The translations under genes were made by a program, and so were the position numbers. From positions 116,749-180,748 of the forward strand of contig CANMKX010000009.1 in NCBI GenBank assembly GCA_947498595.1: 64,000 bases of DNA. Reading direction: 5' to 3'. The notes below the pieces were generated by a model. The model had not been told where the DNA came from. It saw nothing but the letters and a program-made list of their open reading frames with translations, and searched no databases. Below, one piece after another: positions 49,577 through 57,608 of this stretch. The stretch is from an uncultured Aquimarina sp. (GTDB taxonomy: Bacteria > Bacteroidota > Bacteroidia > Flavobacteriales > Flavobacteriaceae). How positions within the stretch are numbered: position 1 is the first letter of the stretch; every line of letters begins with the position of its first letter.

Positions 49577-49882
49577 TTAATAATTCTTGTATCTCAATTT
49601 TTCTATCATTTCTGGAGATAATGCTTCAGAATATGTACCATAAGCATCTATCAAGATTCCTTTATTTCCATCTTTAGTTTCCAGTGCATATAAGACAGAT
49701 TCGCTATCAACATCAGACATTTCTTCAAAACGATGCATCTGGACAATTGTAAAATCCATAGGAGTACATACCTGTTTAATAGCATCGCATATAATCGTAT
49801 TCTCTTTTAAGTTGTAATCAAAGATGTATCCTTCTTTTTTTAACTCATTAATTGCTTCTACTAAATTGTTATATTTTCTCAT
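49577..49882 (-). CDS. Conserved small hypothetical protein
   Basis: A 101-residue soluble protein: NNLVEAINELKKEGYIFDYNLKEN, broken here, then RFEEMSDVDSESVLYALETKDG and LIDAYGTYSEALSPEMIEKL. Proteins of this type are widespread in Bacteroidota and are often mislabelled as phosphoribosylpyrophosphate synthetase; nothing here supports that enzyme. Its start overlaps the end of the Rid-like gene by 4 bp, so it is translationally coupled. Function unknown. Confidence 0.7.
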   Translation of the reverse strand: MRKYNNLVEAINELKKEGYIFDYNLKENTIICDAIKQVCTPMDFTIVQMHRFEEMSDVDSESVLYALETKDGNKGILIDAYGTYSEALSPEMIEKLRYKNY

Positions 49883-50355
49883 CGTTTTTTTGCTTTATAT
49901 GCTATCGCATCTACCTCTATTAACATTCCTTCTAATGCTAATTTTGGCACTGGTATTAATGTACTTGCTGGATATTTCTTCCCCCAAGTTTTCAACAATT
50001 CTTCCGTAAAAATTCCTAAGCGTTTTTCAGAATGATCTTTAATTAACACTGTTATTTTTACAACTTCGTTAGTAGTAACATTATTTGCTTCTAAAGCATG
50101 AATTACATTTTGCAACATATTTTTTACTTGTGTTCTAAAGTCTGTAGAGAACTTATGTTCTTCTTTTTTTGCTCCTAATTGTCCTGAAATAAAAATATAT
50201 TCGTCGTCTGTAGGTACATTTACTGTTTGAGTAAATCCATACTGAGAAGAATCATACAATGTTTTTGGATTTTTTCTTTCTATCATATCCTCTTTTGATT
50301 GCGCTATAGAAAATGCTGTAACAAGTGCTATTATTATTAATATTAGATTTTTCAT
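49879..50355 (-). CDS. Exported Rid-family (YjgF-like) protein
   Basis: A 158-residue protein from the ATG at 50355, which follows the dps stop by 2 bp. An N-terminal signal peptide (about 1-18, ending FSIAQ) suggests a periplasmic location. The Rid fold is visible: FTQTVNVPTDDEYIFISGQLG, and a closing PASTLIPVPKLALEGMLIEVDAIA, both broken at loops. In RidA enamine deaminases the closing segment reads PARxxxxV with a catalytic arginine; here the arginine is serine (PAST). Imine deamination is therefore doubtful. It belongs to the stress operon. Confidence 0.8.
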   Translation of the reverse strand: MKNLILIIIALVTAFSIAQSKEDMIERKNPKTLYDSSQYGFTQTVNVPTDDEYIFISGQLGAKKEEHKFSTDFRTQVKNMLQNVIHALEANNVTTNEVVKITVLIKDHSEKRLGIFTEELLKTWGKKYPASTLIPVPKLALEGMLIEVDAIAYKAKKR

Positions 50356-50357
50356 AT

Positions 50358-50825
50358 TTACCCCAAATAAGAAGAGTACATCCAAATACTTTTTTCTTGT
50401 TCTCTTATATAATCACTCATTAAAGCATTTGTTCCTTCGTCATCAGAGTCACTTGAAATAATCAGTAATTCACGTTCTAAAGGAAGGAGTTCTGTATATG
50501 CTTTTAGGATGTTTTTAATAGCTTCTTTCCCTGATGTTATATTTCTGTCTTGATTAATTTTTGTAAGACCTATATAATCTGAACAAGTATGTAAAGGGGT
50601 ATAGCCTAATGTTAATATCCTTTCTGCTATTTCATCTATTTTTATTAAAGAATCGTTGTATAATTCTTCGAATTTTGCATGTAATTCAAAAAAATCATCT
50701 CCTTTAATATTCCAATGATAGCCTCTTGTATTCATATAAAACACTTGATAATTAGCTAAAAGATTGTTTAGTTTATCTGCTAAATTCTTTGTTTTCTTTG
50801 CATCTAACCCTATACTATTTCTCAT
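50358..50825 (-). CDS. dps: Dps-family ferritin-like stress protein
   Basis: A 155-residue four-helix protein that stores iron at inter-subunit ferroxidase sites and protects DNA from oxidants. The ferroxidase motif is GYHWNIKGDDFFELHAKFEELY with likely ligands H37 and H49, and IDEIAERILTLG with D64 and E68. The length is normal. It follows sodA by 18 bp on the same strand. Together they point to an oxidative-stress operon. Confidence 0.94.
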   Translation of the reverse strand: MRNSIGLDAKKTKNLADKLNNLLANYQVFYMNTRGYHWNIKGDDFFELHAKFEELYNDSLIKIDEIAERILTLGYTPLHTCSDYIGLTKINQDRNITSGKEAIKNILKAYTELLPLERELLIISSDSDDEGTNALMSDYIREQEKSIWMYSSYLG

Positions 50826-50843
50826 TCTTTTATTTGATTTTTA

Positions 50844-51452
50844 TTAAGTTCTTGATACTATTTCATCATATTTCTTTGATACTTCTTCCCAATTTATTAT
50901 TTCAAAAAAAGCATTAATATAATCGGGTCTAACGTTTTGATAATTTAGATAATATGCATGTTCCCAAACATCCAAACATAAGATTGGTTCTCCATTTAAC
51001 TCAATTTCCATAATGGGGTTATCATGATTGGGAGTAGCTCCTATTTTAAGCGCTCCATCGGCTACATATAACCATGCCCAACCAGAACCAAATTGCGTAG
51101 AAGCTACTTTGCTAAACTCTTCTTTAAATTCCTCTATAGAGCCAAATGTTTCTTCAATTGATTTCTTAAGCTCGTTTGAAATATCAGTATTCCCATTAGG
51201 TGTCATTATAGACCAAAATAAATTATGGTTATAATATCCACCTGCATTGTTACGGATAGCAGCTATATGTTGCGTAGTTTTTAATATTTCTTCAATTGTT
51301 TTACCTTCTAAATCAGTATCTTTTATATTCGCATTTAACTTATTTGTATATCCTGCATAATGCTTAGAGTGATGTATCTCCATCGTGCGTTTATCAATAT
51401 GCGGTTCTAATGCGTCATAACTATATTTTAATCGTTGTAATTCGAATTCCAT
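50844..51452 (-). CDS. sodA: Superoxide dismutase, Fe/Mn family
   Basis: Dismutates superoxide with iron or manganese. Metal ligands are H27 (MEIHHSKHY), H76 (GGYYNHNLFW), D161 and H165 (DVWEHAYY). GG at 71-72 resembles Mn enzymes. The second-sphere residue that is Gln in most Mn enzymes (NQD) is His143 in PNHDNP, so metal preference may be shifted or cambialistic. The length of 202 is normal and there is no signal peptide. It follows the DUF1330 gene by 29 bp. Confidence 0.95.
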   Translation of the reverse strand: MEFELQRLKYSYDALEPHIDKRTMEIHHSKHYAGYTNKLNANIKDTDLEGKTIEEILKTTQHIAAIRNNAGGYYNHNLFWSIMTPNGNTDISNELKKSIEETFGSIEEFKEEFSKVASTQFGSGWAWLYVADGALKIGATPNHDNPIMEIELNGEPILCLDVWEHAYYLNYQNVRPDYINAFFEIINWEEVSKKYDEIVSRT

Positions 51453-51481
51453 AATTTCTAAATTTTAAAATAAATTTCTCT

Positions 51482-52381
51482 TTATTCTACTTCCTTATTC
51501 ATTTCGTCAAGATATCGTTCTACATCTATAGGCATAAATCCTTCGGTCGCAAAAGTGAAGTTTGATGCAATAACATCTGTTCTTAAGTGTTTTACTTTTT
51601 GATATTCTTCTGATTTCCAAAAACTAAGTAAAGATTTCATCGATGGAAATTTAAACAATGTAAAAGCTGCTTGTTCTTTCCATTTTCCTTCTAAATGATA
51701 TTTTATTTGATCTGTATGACCTCCTATAATTGTTTCTCCTCCCGCAGCTTCTAATAATGGATGTGCTGCATGATAATATGCATCTAATGATCCATGTCCT
51801 TCTGGCATAAAAGAACTAGCTACAAGATACGCTGGTCTTTGGTCATCATCTAGAATTGTATTTTCTACTTTAATTGCTACTTTTTTAGCCGCAGATTTAT
51901 CTTTGTTTTCATCCAAATATCGTTCTACATCTATAGGGAGAAAACCTTCTACTGCAAATGTGAAATTTGTAGGAATAACATTCGTTCTTAAATGCCTAAC
52001 TTTTTGATATTCTTCAGATTCCAAAAAACCTAATAACGCTTCCATTGAAGGGAATTTAAATACCATAAAAGCTGCTTGGTCATTCCATTCTCCTTCAAAA
52101 TGCTCTCTTTCTTGTTTTGAATGTCCTGTTATAATTGTTTCTCCTCCTGCAGCTTCTAATAATGGATGTGCAGCATGATAATATGCATCTAATGATCCAT
52201 GTCCTTCTGGCATAAAAGAGCTAGCTATAAGATAGGCTGGTCTTTTGTTTTGTGTAACCTCATCAAAATTATTTGCTGCTTTTACATCGTTCTTTGTTGC
52301 TTTTTCTTCTAATTCAGTATTTTTTTTATCACAGGATAATAACATTCCAGTAACTACAACTAGTGTAATTATATTTCTCAT
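51482..52381 (-). CDS. Lipoprotein with two duplicated DUF1330 domains
   Basis: A 299-residue lipoprotein (lipobox ending GMLLSC, C17). It holds two DUF1330-type (dimeric alpha/beta barrel-like) domains, about 47-155 and 181-291. The halves are very alike: each has the segment FMPEGHGSLDAYYHAAHPLL followed by EAAGGETII, FKFPSM, SEEYQKV and PIDVERYLDE. This is a recent internal duplication, probably acting as a fused dimer. It is the first gene of the stress operon and has the predicted operator at 52432-52475 in front. No function is known. Confidence 0.87.
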   Translation of the reverse strand: MRNIITLVVVTGMLLSCDKKNTELEEKATKNDVKAANNFDEVTQNKRPAYLIASSFMPEGHGSLDAYYHAAHPLLEAAGGETIITGHSKQEREHFEGEWNDQAAFMVFKFPSMEALLGFLESEEYQKVRHLRTNVIPTNFTFAVEGFLPIDVERYLDENKDKSAAKKVAIKVENTILDDDQRPAYLVASSFMPEGHGSLDAYYHAAHPLLEAAGGETIIGGHTDQIKYHLEGKWKEQAAFTLFKFPSMKSLLSFWKSEEYQKVKHLRTDVIASNFTFATEGFMPIDVERYLDEMNKEVE

Positions 52382-52431
52382 TTTTACTGCTTTATAATTC
52401 TTTTACAAATTTCTTGCAATAAAAACATTAT

Positions 52432-52475
52432 CAAAAGGTCCTTGTTATGGTATTAATGGTAAAAATTATGGTTTC
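52432..52475 (-). promoter_or_regulatory. Predicted AraC-type operator before the stress operon
   Basis: A 44-bp element that aligns without gaps to 47086-47129. On the coding strand it contains ACCATAA, ACCATTA and ACCATAA as direct repeats spaced about 10-11 bp. It lies 51 bp before the DUF1330 start and overlaps the last codons of the araC gene. TTATGGTATTAAT (52445-52457) recurs at 53413-53425, before araC. Confidence 0.55.
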
Positions 52476-53362
52476 GTCTTGTATTGTCTTGGAGTTAAGC
52501 CAGTTTGCTTCTTAAAATACTTCACAAAATTAGAATTGTCTTCAAAACCTAGTAGGTATCCAATTTCTGCAATAGTTTCTGTAGATTGCTTCAATAATGA
52601 TTTCGCTTCTAATATTAAATATTCGTCTATAATTTGTTTTGCAGTCTTTCCTGTTATTTTTTTTATGCACTCAGATAAATATATTGTACTGATATTTAAT
52701 TTTTCGGCATAATATTTTATCGGTTTATGCTTATGCCGTGTCCTTTTAATAAGGTTTTCAAAATTATATGTAATTTCCTGACTTCGCGTTTTCAAATAAC
52801 TTATCCCTTCGCTAAATTCTAGTTCTCGTTTAGCGTTAAAAAGAAATATACTTAAATATGCTTTTACTATTTCTAAACTATCCTCTGTGTTTATTTTATA
52901 TTCTTTATTTATAATTTCTAAGTAATTAAGAAATAATTGTTTTTGAGTTTTACTAAGTTGAAAACTAGAAAGTGTATTATTATTAAAGTATGAGAAATTT
53001 TCATAAATATTAAAGACACTTGATGCAAAAGGTAAAAATTCTGGTTTAAAAAGTATTATATAGCTTGTTGATTCTTCTTTTATTTCATTTAATCTCCATG
53101 TAACTATTTGCCCAGGAGAGACAAATGATAAATTGAAATCTAAAGCATTCGTTGTTTTATTATTAATAGAAACCTGTGCATCGTATCCTACTGATAAAGA
53201 AATTTCAAAATAATCATGTGTATATGTAGTAGACTCTTCTACAGTATTAAAATTATGATCTTCAAATTTAGCTATATAAATTTCTTTATTTTTTAATAAT
53301 GGGAGGCCTATTTCTTTTAAAAAGTCATTAATATTTTTATAATATTTAACTATCATATACAA
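52466..53362 (-). CDS. AraC-family transcriptional regulator (likely regulator of the stress and efflux operons)
   Basis: A 298-residue regulator. The N-terminal part (about 1-170) is a cupin-like sensing domain (FLPFASSVFNIYENFSYF). The C-terminal part (about 190-298) has two helix-turn-helix units of AraC type: KYYAEKLNISTIYLSECIKKITGKT and, near the end, IAEIGYLLGFEDNSNFVKYFKKQTGLTPRQYK. It is upstream of the DUF1330-SOD-Dps series on the same strand, with an 84-bp gap. Repeats like those of the predicted operators lie upstream of its own start, so autoregulation is possible. The inducer is unknown. Confidence 0.92.
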   Translation of the reverse strand: MYMIVKYYKNINDFLKEIGLPLLKNKEIYIAKFEDHNFNTVEESTTYTHDYFEISLSVGYDAQVSINNKTTNALDFNLSFVSPGQIVTWRLNEIKEESTSYIILFKPEFLPFASSVFNIYENFSYFNNNTLSSFQLSKTQKQLFLNYLEIINKEYKINTEDSLEIVKAYLSIFLFNAKRELEFSEGISYLKTRSQEITYNFENLIKRTRHKHKPIKYYAEKLNISTIYLSECIKKITGKTAKQIIDEYLILEAKSLLKQSTETIAEIGYLLGFEDNSNFVKYFKKQTGLTPRQYKTKP

Positions 53363-53412
53363 TAAAGGTTATATAATTCAATTTATAAAGATATCATTAC
53401 ACACTCATTGTA

Positions 53413-53447
53413 TTATGGTATTAATAGATGCTTATATGGTTAAAAAC
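53413..53447 (-). promoter_or_regulatory. Partial operator copy before the araC gene
   Basis: TTATGGTATTAAT at 53413-53425 is identical to 52445-52457, and a second ATATGGTTAAAAA lies 11 bp on. It is 51 bp before the araC start, the same distance as the full element before the DUF1330 gene. Confidence 0.45.
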
Positions 53448-53674
53448 AATGTATGTTTATAATGATATCTTTATCCAAAACTAGGACATGTTATAAAACA
53501 TTTCGTCATTCGCGTTTCACAAAAACACTTAAACACCTTAAATTAAACAACATACAACTGCTTTATAAAAATAAGCTATATTAATTTGATTTTGTTTTTT
53601 ACTATCTATTATTTTTTATAAGAAAGTTATTCTCTAGCCAATTCCTCTTAATATAAACGATCTAAATTTCGCAT

Positions 53675-54571
53675 TCAGAATTTAGTTCCTATTATTTGCT
53701 CTGATACTTCCCATAGTTTCTCTGCTACTTCATCGTCAAATACCTTTTTATCCATTTTTGAGATTACTGGATAACCGCTCAAACCATATTTAGGTCCATA
53801 ATATGCAGCTGGCTTTACGTTGGGATCGGTTGCGGCTTTTAGAGCTGGTAAAGCTCCCTTCCATACTGGTTGTGCTAAATTTTTGGACAACCATCCTCCA
53901 AATCCTATTGTTTGTTGACGTTTGGTAGCCGAAAGACCTGGATGTGCAGCTACAGAAATTGTTGAAACTTCATCCTTATCAAATTTTTGTTGCAAACTTC
54001 TTGCAAAAATCAAATTAGCAAGTTTACTATCTCCGTAAGATTTTGATCTATTATAGGGTCGTTTTTCCCAATTTAAATCATCAAAGTTTATGTTTCCAAA
54101 TTTATGACTACCACTACTCATAGTCACAACTCTAGCATTAGGTGTCTTTTTTAAAATAGGATACAATAAATTAGTTAGGGCAAAATGGCCATAATGATTA
54201 GTTGCCATATGCATTTCCAAACCAGTAGAATTAATAGTTTTCTCTTTAAGACTTACAACTGCTGCATTATTTATAAGAACATGCAATCTCGAATATTCTT
54301 TTTTAAAATTTATTGCAAACTCCTTAACTGAATTCAAATTTACTAAATCTATAGGAATGACTCTAGCATCAATTTTTTTATCTAATTCTTGCTCTATTTT
54401 CTGTATTGCTTGTTTTCCTTTTAATTCTGTTCGACAAGCGATTATAATTGTTGCATTCTTCTTTGCTAATTGCAAGCATATTTCGTAGCCTAAACCTCTA
54501 TTTCCTCCTGTAATAATTATTACTTTTCCTTTTTGATTTGTTATTTGGTCTGCATTCCATCTTTTATTCAT
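53675..54571 (-). CDS. SDR-family oxidoreductase (retinol dehydrogenase-like)
   Basis: A 298-residue NAD(P)-dependent SDR. Motifs are IITGGNRGLGYEI (about 19-31), NNAAV (about 101), TMSSGSHKFG and the catalytic YGDSK. RSKSYGDSKLANLIFARSL and AAHPGLSATKR resemble the retinol dehydrogenase/WW-domain oxidoreductase group. It follows the alpha/beta hydrolase gene by 51 bp and may share its transcript. The substrate is unknown. Confidence 0.9.
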   Translation of the reverse strand: MNKRWNADQITNQKGKVIIITGGNRGLGYEICLQLAKKNATIIIACRTELKGKQAIQKIEQELDKKIDARVIPIDLVNLNSVKEFAINFKKEYSRLHVLINNAAVVSLKEKTINSTGLEMHMATNHYGHFALTNLLYPILKKTPNARVVTMSSGSHKFGNINFDDLNWEKRPYNRSKSYGDSKLANLIFARSLQQKFDKDEVSTISVAAHPGLSATKRQQTIGFGGWLSKNLAQPVWKGALPALKAATDPNVKPAAYYGPKYGLSGYPVISKMDKKVFDDEVAEKLWEVSEQIIGTKF

Positions 54572-54622
54572 CTTTATAAAATAGTTTATTGATTTTTTAT
54601 TTTTTATTCTTTCAAATAAGAG

Positions 54623-55510
54623 TTAATCATTATCAGAAAATTGCTCAATCAAATATTGAACAATCATTTTATTTGCTTTTTGGGCTAGTGGAGTTTCTAA
54701 AAACATAGGATATACATGAACTTCTTCTGGTTCTTCTAAATATTGAACATCAACACCTGCTTTCAAAAGTTTATTAACATAAATCCGCATATCTGGTACG
54801 AGAGCATCAATTCCTCCAGCAATTACAAACATCGATTGCATATTTTTTAGTTGTGCATTGGTGGGGGATAAATTTGGATCATTAAGAGCTTTATTATTTG
54901 CATATAAAGCAGCAGATCTATTGATAGATTTTAAATTGATAAAAGGATCTTTCGGTTCTATTATTGAAATTTCTGGATGTGTATGCTCCATATTTACCCA
55001 AGGAGATATTAATATCATACTAGCTGGTATTTCTTTATTTTCATCAATCAATTGCCTACATACAACCGCTGCTAGTCCACCTCCTGCACTATCTCCTATT
55101 AGCGCCCATTTCCCTAATTTTAAATCTCCTTTTTCATGCATTACTTCTAATGCTTTTTTAACATCATTAATTGCTGCTGGGTAAGGAGCTGTTTTTGCTT
55201 TTCTATAATCAATTACTATCCCCGAAAAACCTGATTGTTCGCATAAAGCAATATAATGTTTCCATTGCCCTAACATTGGTCCAAAAACATATGACCCTCC
55301 GTGTAAAAAAACCATTACGCCTGCTGAGGATTGATTTTTGTTTATCCATATACAGCGTACATCGTTATAGATCGTTTCTACAAAGTCATTAGTTTTGGTT
55401 ATTTTTTTTGAAGGAAAAGCCATACGAGCTTTCATCATAAGTTTCTCTCTCAAGAAAAGAGGTAAGTACTTAAATAGTTTACCTATAAATATGCTGTTTT
55501 TTTTATTCAT
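54623..55510 (-). CDS. Alpha/beta hydrolase (HSL-type esterase)
   Basis: A 295-residue esterase of the hormone-sensitive-lipase-like group. The oxyanion motif is FLHGGSYVFG, the nucleophile is in GDSAGGGLAA, the acid in GGIDALVPD, and the histidine probably in EEVHVYPMF. There is no signal peptide. Small-ester or drug hydrolysis is likely but not specific. It is preceded by a Crp-type regulator gene (102-bp gap) and followed by an SDR gene. Confidence 0.9.
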   Translation of the reverse strand: MNKKNSIFIGKLFKYLPLFLREKLMMKARMAFPSKKITKTNDFVETIYNDVRCIWINKNQSSAGVMVFLHGGSYVFGPMLGQWKHYIALCEQSGFSGIVIDYRKAKTAPYPAAINDVKKALEVMHEKGDLKLGKWALIGDSAGGGLAAVVCRQLIDENKEIPASMILISPWVNMEHTHPEISIIEPKDPFINLKSINRSAALYANNKALNDPNLSPTNAQLKNMQSMFVIAGGIDALVPDMRIYVNKLLKAGVDVQYLEEPEEVHVYPMFLETPLAQKANKMIVQYLIEQFSDND

Positions 55511-55612
55511 TTTACATCAACTATCCTATAGATTTCTTATTAAGAGTATCTATTTGTTTTATATGCAGATGCAAAACTAAATAATCGGTTTTTCTGATTT
55601 CTGAAATTAATT

Positions 55613-56167
55613 TCAGAAATCTCTCTTTAATTTACTTAGCCATTGTGGTGTAATACCTAAAAAATTAGCTACATATTTTGAAGGAATTTGTTGCAAAATT
55701 TGAGGATAGTTTTTATGTAAATACTGGAGCATTTCTAAACTATTTAAACTAATCAAATTTGCTCGTAAAGTATTCTTCTCTAGCAGTGTTTTGATACCAT
55801 ATTCTTGGACTATCAATGCATTTTTAGAATTTTGAAGATAATCATCAAAATCTCTCTTTGTTATTTCAATTACAGTAGTATTTGTAAATGTCTTTAAATG
55901 ATAATCTGAGAGTGTGTTGAAATAAAAAGATTCTGCAATACTTGCTATAGGATGAAAGTCTGGTATGAAAAAATTAATAGCTCTTTCTACTTTTGTCTCT
56001 GGATGTACATGAAGTAATACCAAACCACCTCTTAAAACAAGGTATAATTTATTAACTCTTTCTTTATAATTGATCAAAGAATATTGACTTTTTAATTTCT
56101 TTTCTTTGCCTATTAGAATTAAATCTTTAATTGCTTCTTGAGATAAAGGGGTTTTATTCATATCCAA
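55613..56167 (-). CDS. Crp/Fnr-family regulator
   Basis: A 184-residue regulator with a cyclic-nucleotide-binding-like beta domain (about 30-120; LYLVLRGGLVLLHVHPETKVERAINFF, broken here) and a C-terminal helix-turn-helix (about 140-184; IPSKYVANFLGITPQWLSKLKRDF, broken here). The DNA-binding part is short, as in many Bacteroidota members. It probably controls the two downstream genes or itself. The ligand is unknown. Confidence 0.87.
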   Translation of the reverse strand: MDMNKTPLSQEAIKDLILIGKEKKLKSQYSLINYKERVNKLYLVLRGGLVLLHVHPETKVERAINFFIPDFHPIASIAESFYFNTLSDYHLKTFTNTTVIEITKRDFDDYLQNSKNALIVQEYGIKTLLEKNTLRANLISLNSLEMLQYLHKNYPQILQQIPSKYVANFLGITPQWLSKLKRDF

Positions 56168-56318
56168 TTAATATAATAAACTTTATTGATGGATCAACTA
56201 CTTAATTTTGCTTCTCTTTTTATATCATAAATTTGAATCGTTATTCCGTTTAAATCTCATATAAACTTATCCTTTTTTCACTTTATAACTAACTAAATAG
56301 CAACAGTATTAAAAACAA

Positions 56319-57230
56319 TCATCCTCCTTTTCTAAAAATATTAGGGCTTATTCCTTCTTTCTTCTTAAATAACTTACTAAATGATTTTGGTTGTTCAAAC
56401 CCTAAATCATAAGCAATTTCATTAATAGTAAGTGCAGTACCCAAAAGCTTTTTTTTAGCCTCAAAAATTAAATAATAATCTATATGTTCTTTAGTATTTT
56501 TACCTGTTTCTTTTCGCAATAAGTCACTTAAATAATTGGGTGATAAATTTACCTGTTCAGCACAATATTTTACTGTAGGTAACCCTAAGATGTTTGGTTT
56601 ATCCGAATTAAAATAGGTCTTTAATAATTGTTCTATCTGAACGACTATCCCTTTATTTTGTTTAATACGAGTAAGAAACTGACGACTATAAAACTGTTTA
56701 CAATAATTGAGTAAGAGCTCAAGGTTTGAAACAATTAACTCTTGTGAATGACCATCAAAATTTTGACTATATTCTTCTACAATATTTGATAAGCACCCTT
56801 TTATTTTTTGTTTTTCTGTATCAGAAAGATGTAAGGCCTCATTTACATCATATGTAAAATAATGGTATTGATTCATTTTAGTACTTAAATCAGTACCAAA
56901 AAGCAAATCTGGATGAAAAAATAAACTCCAACCTTCTACACCATCCATATCCGAGATTAAATGAGAAGGATATAATACTTGATTGGGTGCAGTAAATGTC
57001 ATTGTACCTTCTTCAAAATCATAATAATTCCTACCATATTTTAGTTTACCCGAGGTTGTTTTAAATGAAATTACGTAAAACTCCATGTTTACTCCATCAA
57101 AAGGCATTTCCATTGACACATCCATTTCATCAAATTTCATAAATGATATAGTAGAGTGTTTAGGCTTACTCTTACTTATTAATTGATGTAATTGGCTTAT
57201 GGATTGTATACGTAAAAAATTAGCCTTCAT
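56319..57230 (-). CDS. AraC-family regulator A
   Basis: A 303-residue regulator. The N-terminal half has a cupin-like sensing fold (RNYYDFEEGTMTFTAPNQVLYP; GWSLFFHPDLLFGTDL). The C-terminal half carries the AraC DNA-binding domain (KYCAEQVNLSPNYLSDLLRKETGKNTKEHID, broken; IAYDLGFEQPKSFSKLFKKKEGISPNIFR). It is a paralogue of the regulator at 61756-62682 (shared SPNYLSDLL, KETGKNT, ANEALHLSD-like segments). Its gene is isolated by 380 bp from the serine hydrolase. Confidence 0.92.
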   Translation of the reverse strand: MKANFLRIQSISQLHQLISKSKPKHSTISFMKFDEMDVSMEMPFDGVNMEFYVISFKTTSGKLKYGRNYYDFEEGTMTFTAPNQVLYPSHLISDMDGVEGWSLFFHPDLLFGTDLSTKMNQYHYFTYDVNEALHLSDTEKQKIKGCLSNIVEEYSQNFDGHSQELIVSNLELLLNYCKQFYSRQFLTRIKQNKGIVVQIEQLLKTYFNSDKPNILGLPTVKYCAEQVNLSPNYLSDLLRKETGKNTKEHIDYYLIFEAKKKLLGTALTINEIAYDLGFEQPKSFSKLFKKKEGISPNIFRKGG

Positions 57231-57608
57231 TATGGTTTAAAATATTTTGATCATTGATATCGGCTCTTTCTATAAAAAAGTCATTTATCATTTTAAGAAC
57301 GCTAACATAGTCATTATTATAGTTAATACATATTCATAAGAAGTTGAAAAGAAAGTAAGCATTACTATCAGAAACAAATCACTTGCTAATCATTTCATAA
57401 AAGTATGTAAACTTTGATCATTTTACACTTTTTCTTTTTAAATAAATTACAGCAGATTTCATTATATGTTGTTCTATAGTTTTTGCTATTTATTTTTATT
57501 CTCAAGCAATAAGGTTTTCTAATAATCAAAACAGAAACACAGCGAATCAATCACTATATTTCTGTTTTAACATCCTATTTACAGGTTTTTATCTCTTTAT
57601 AAAAATTT
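57231..57608. other. Intergenic region, nothing recognised
   Basis: A 378-bp AT-rich spacer between the serine hydrolase stop and the araC start, both genes on the minus strand. It must contain the araC promoter. No hairpin or conserved box was identified. Confidence 0.5.

Noticed and set aside
57226..57240. ATTATGGTTT at the start of AraC regulator A as another operator copy
   Set aside because: Only ten bases match and they overlap the start codon; the other repeats of the 44-bp element are missing.
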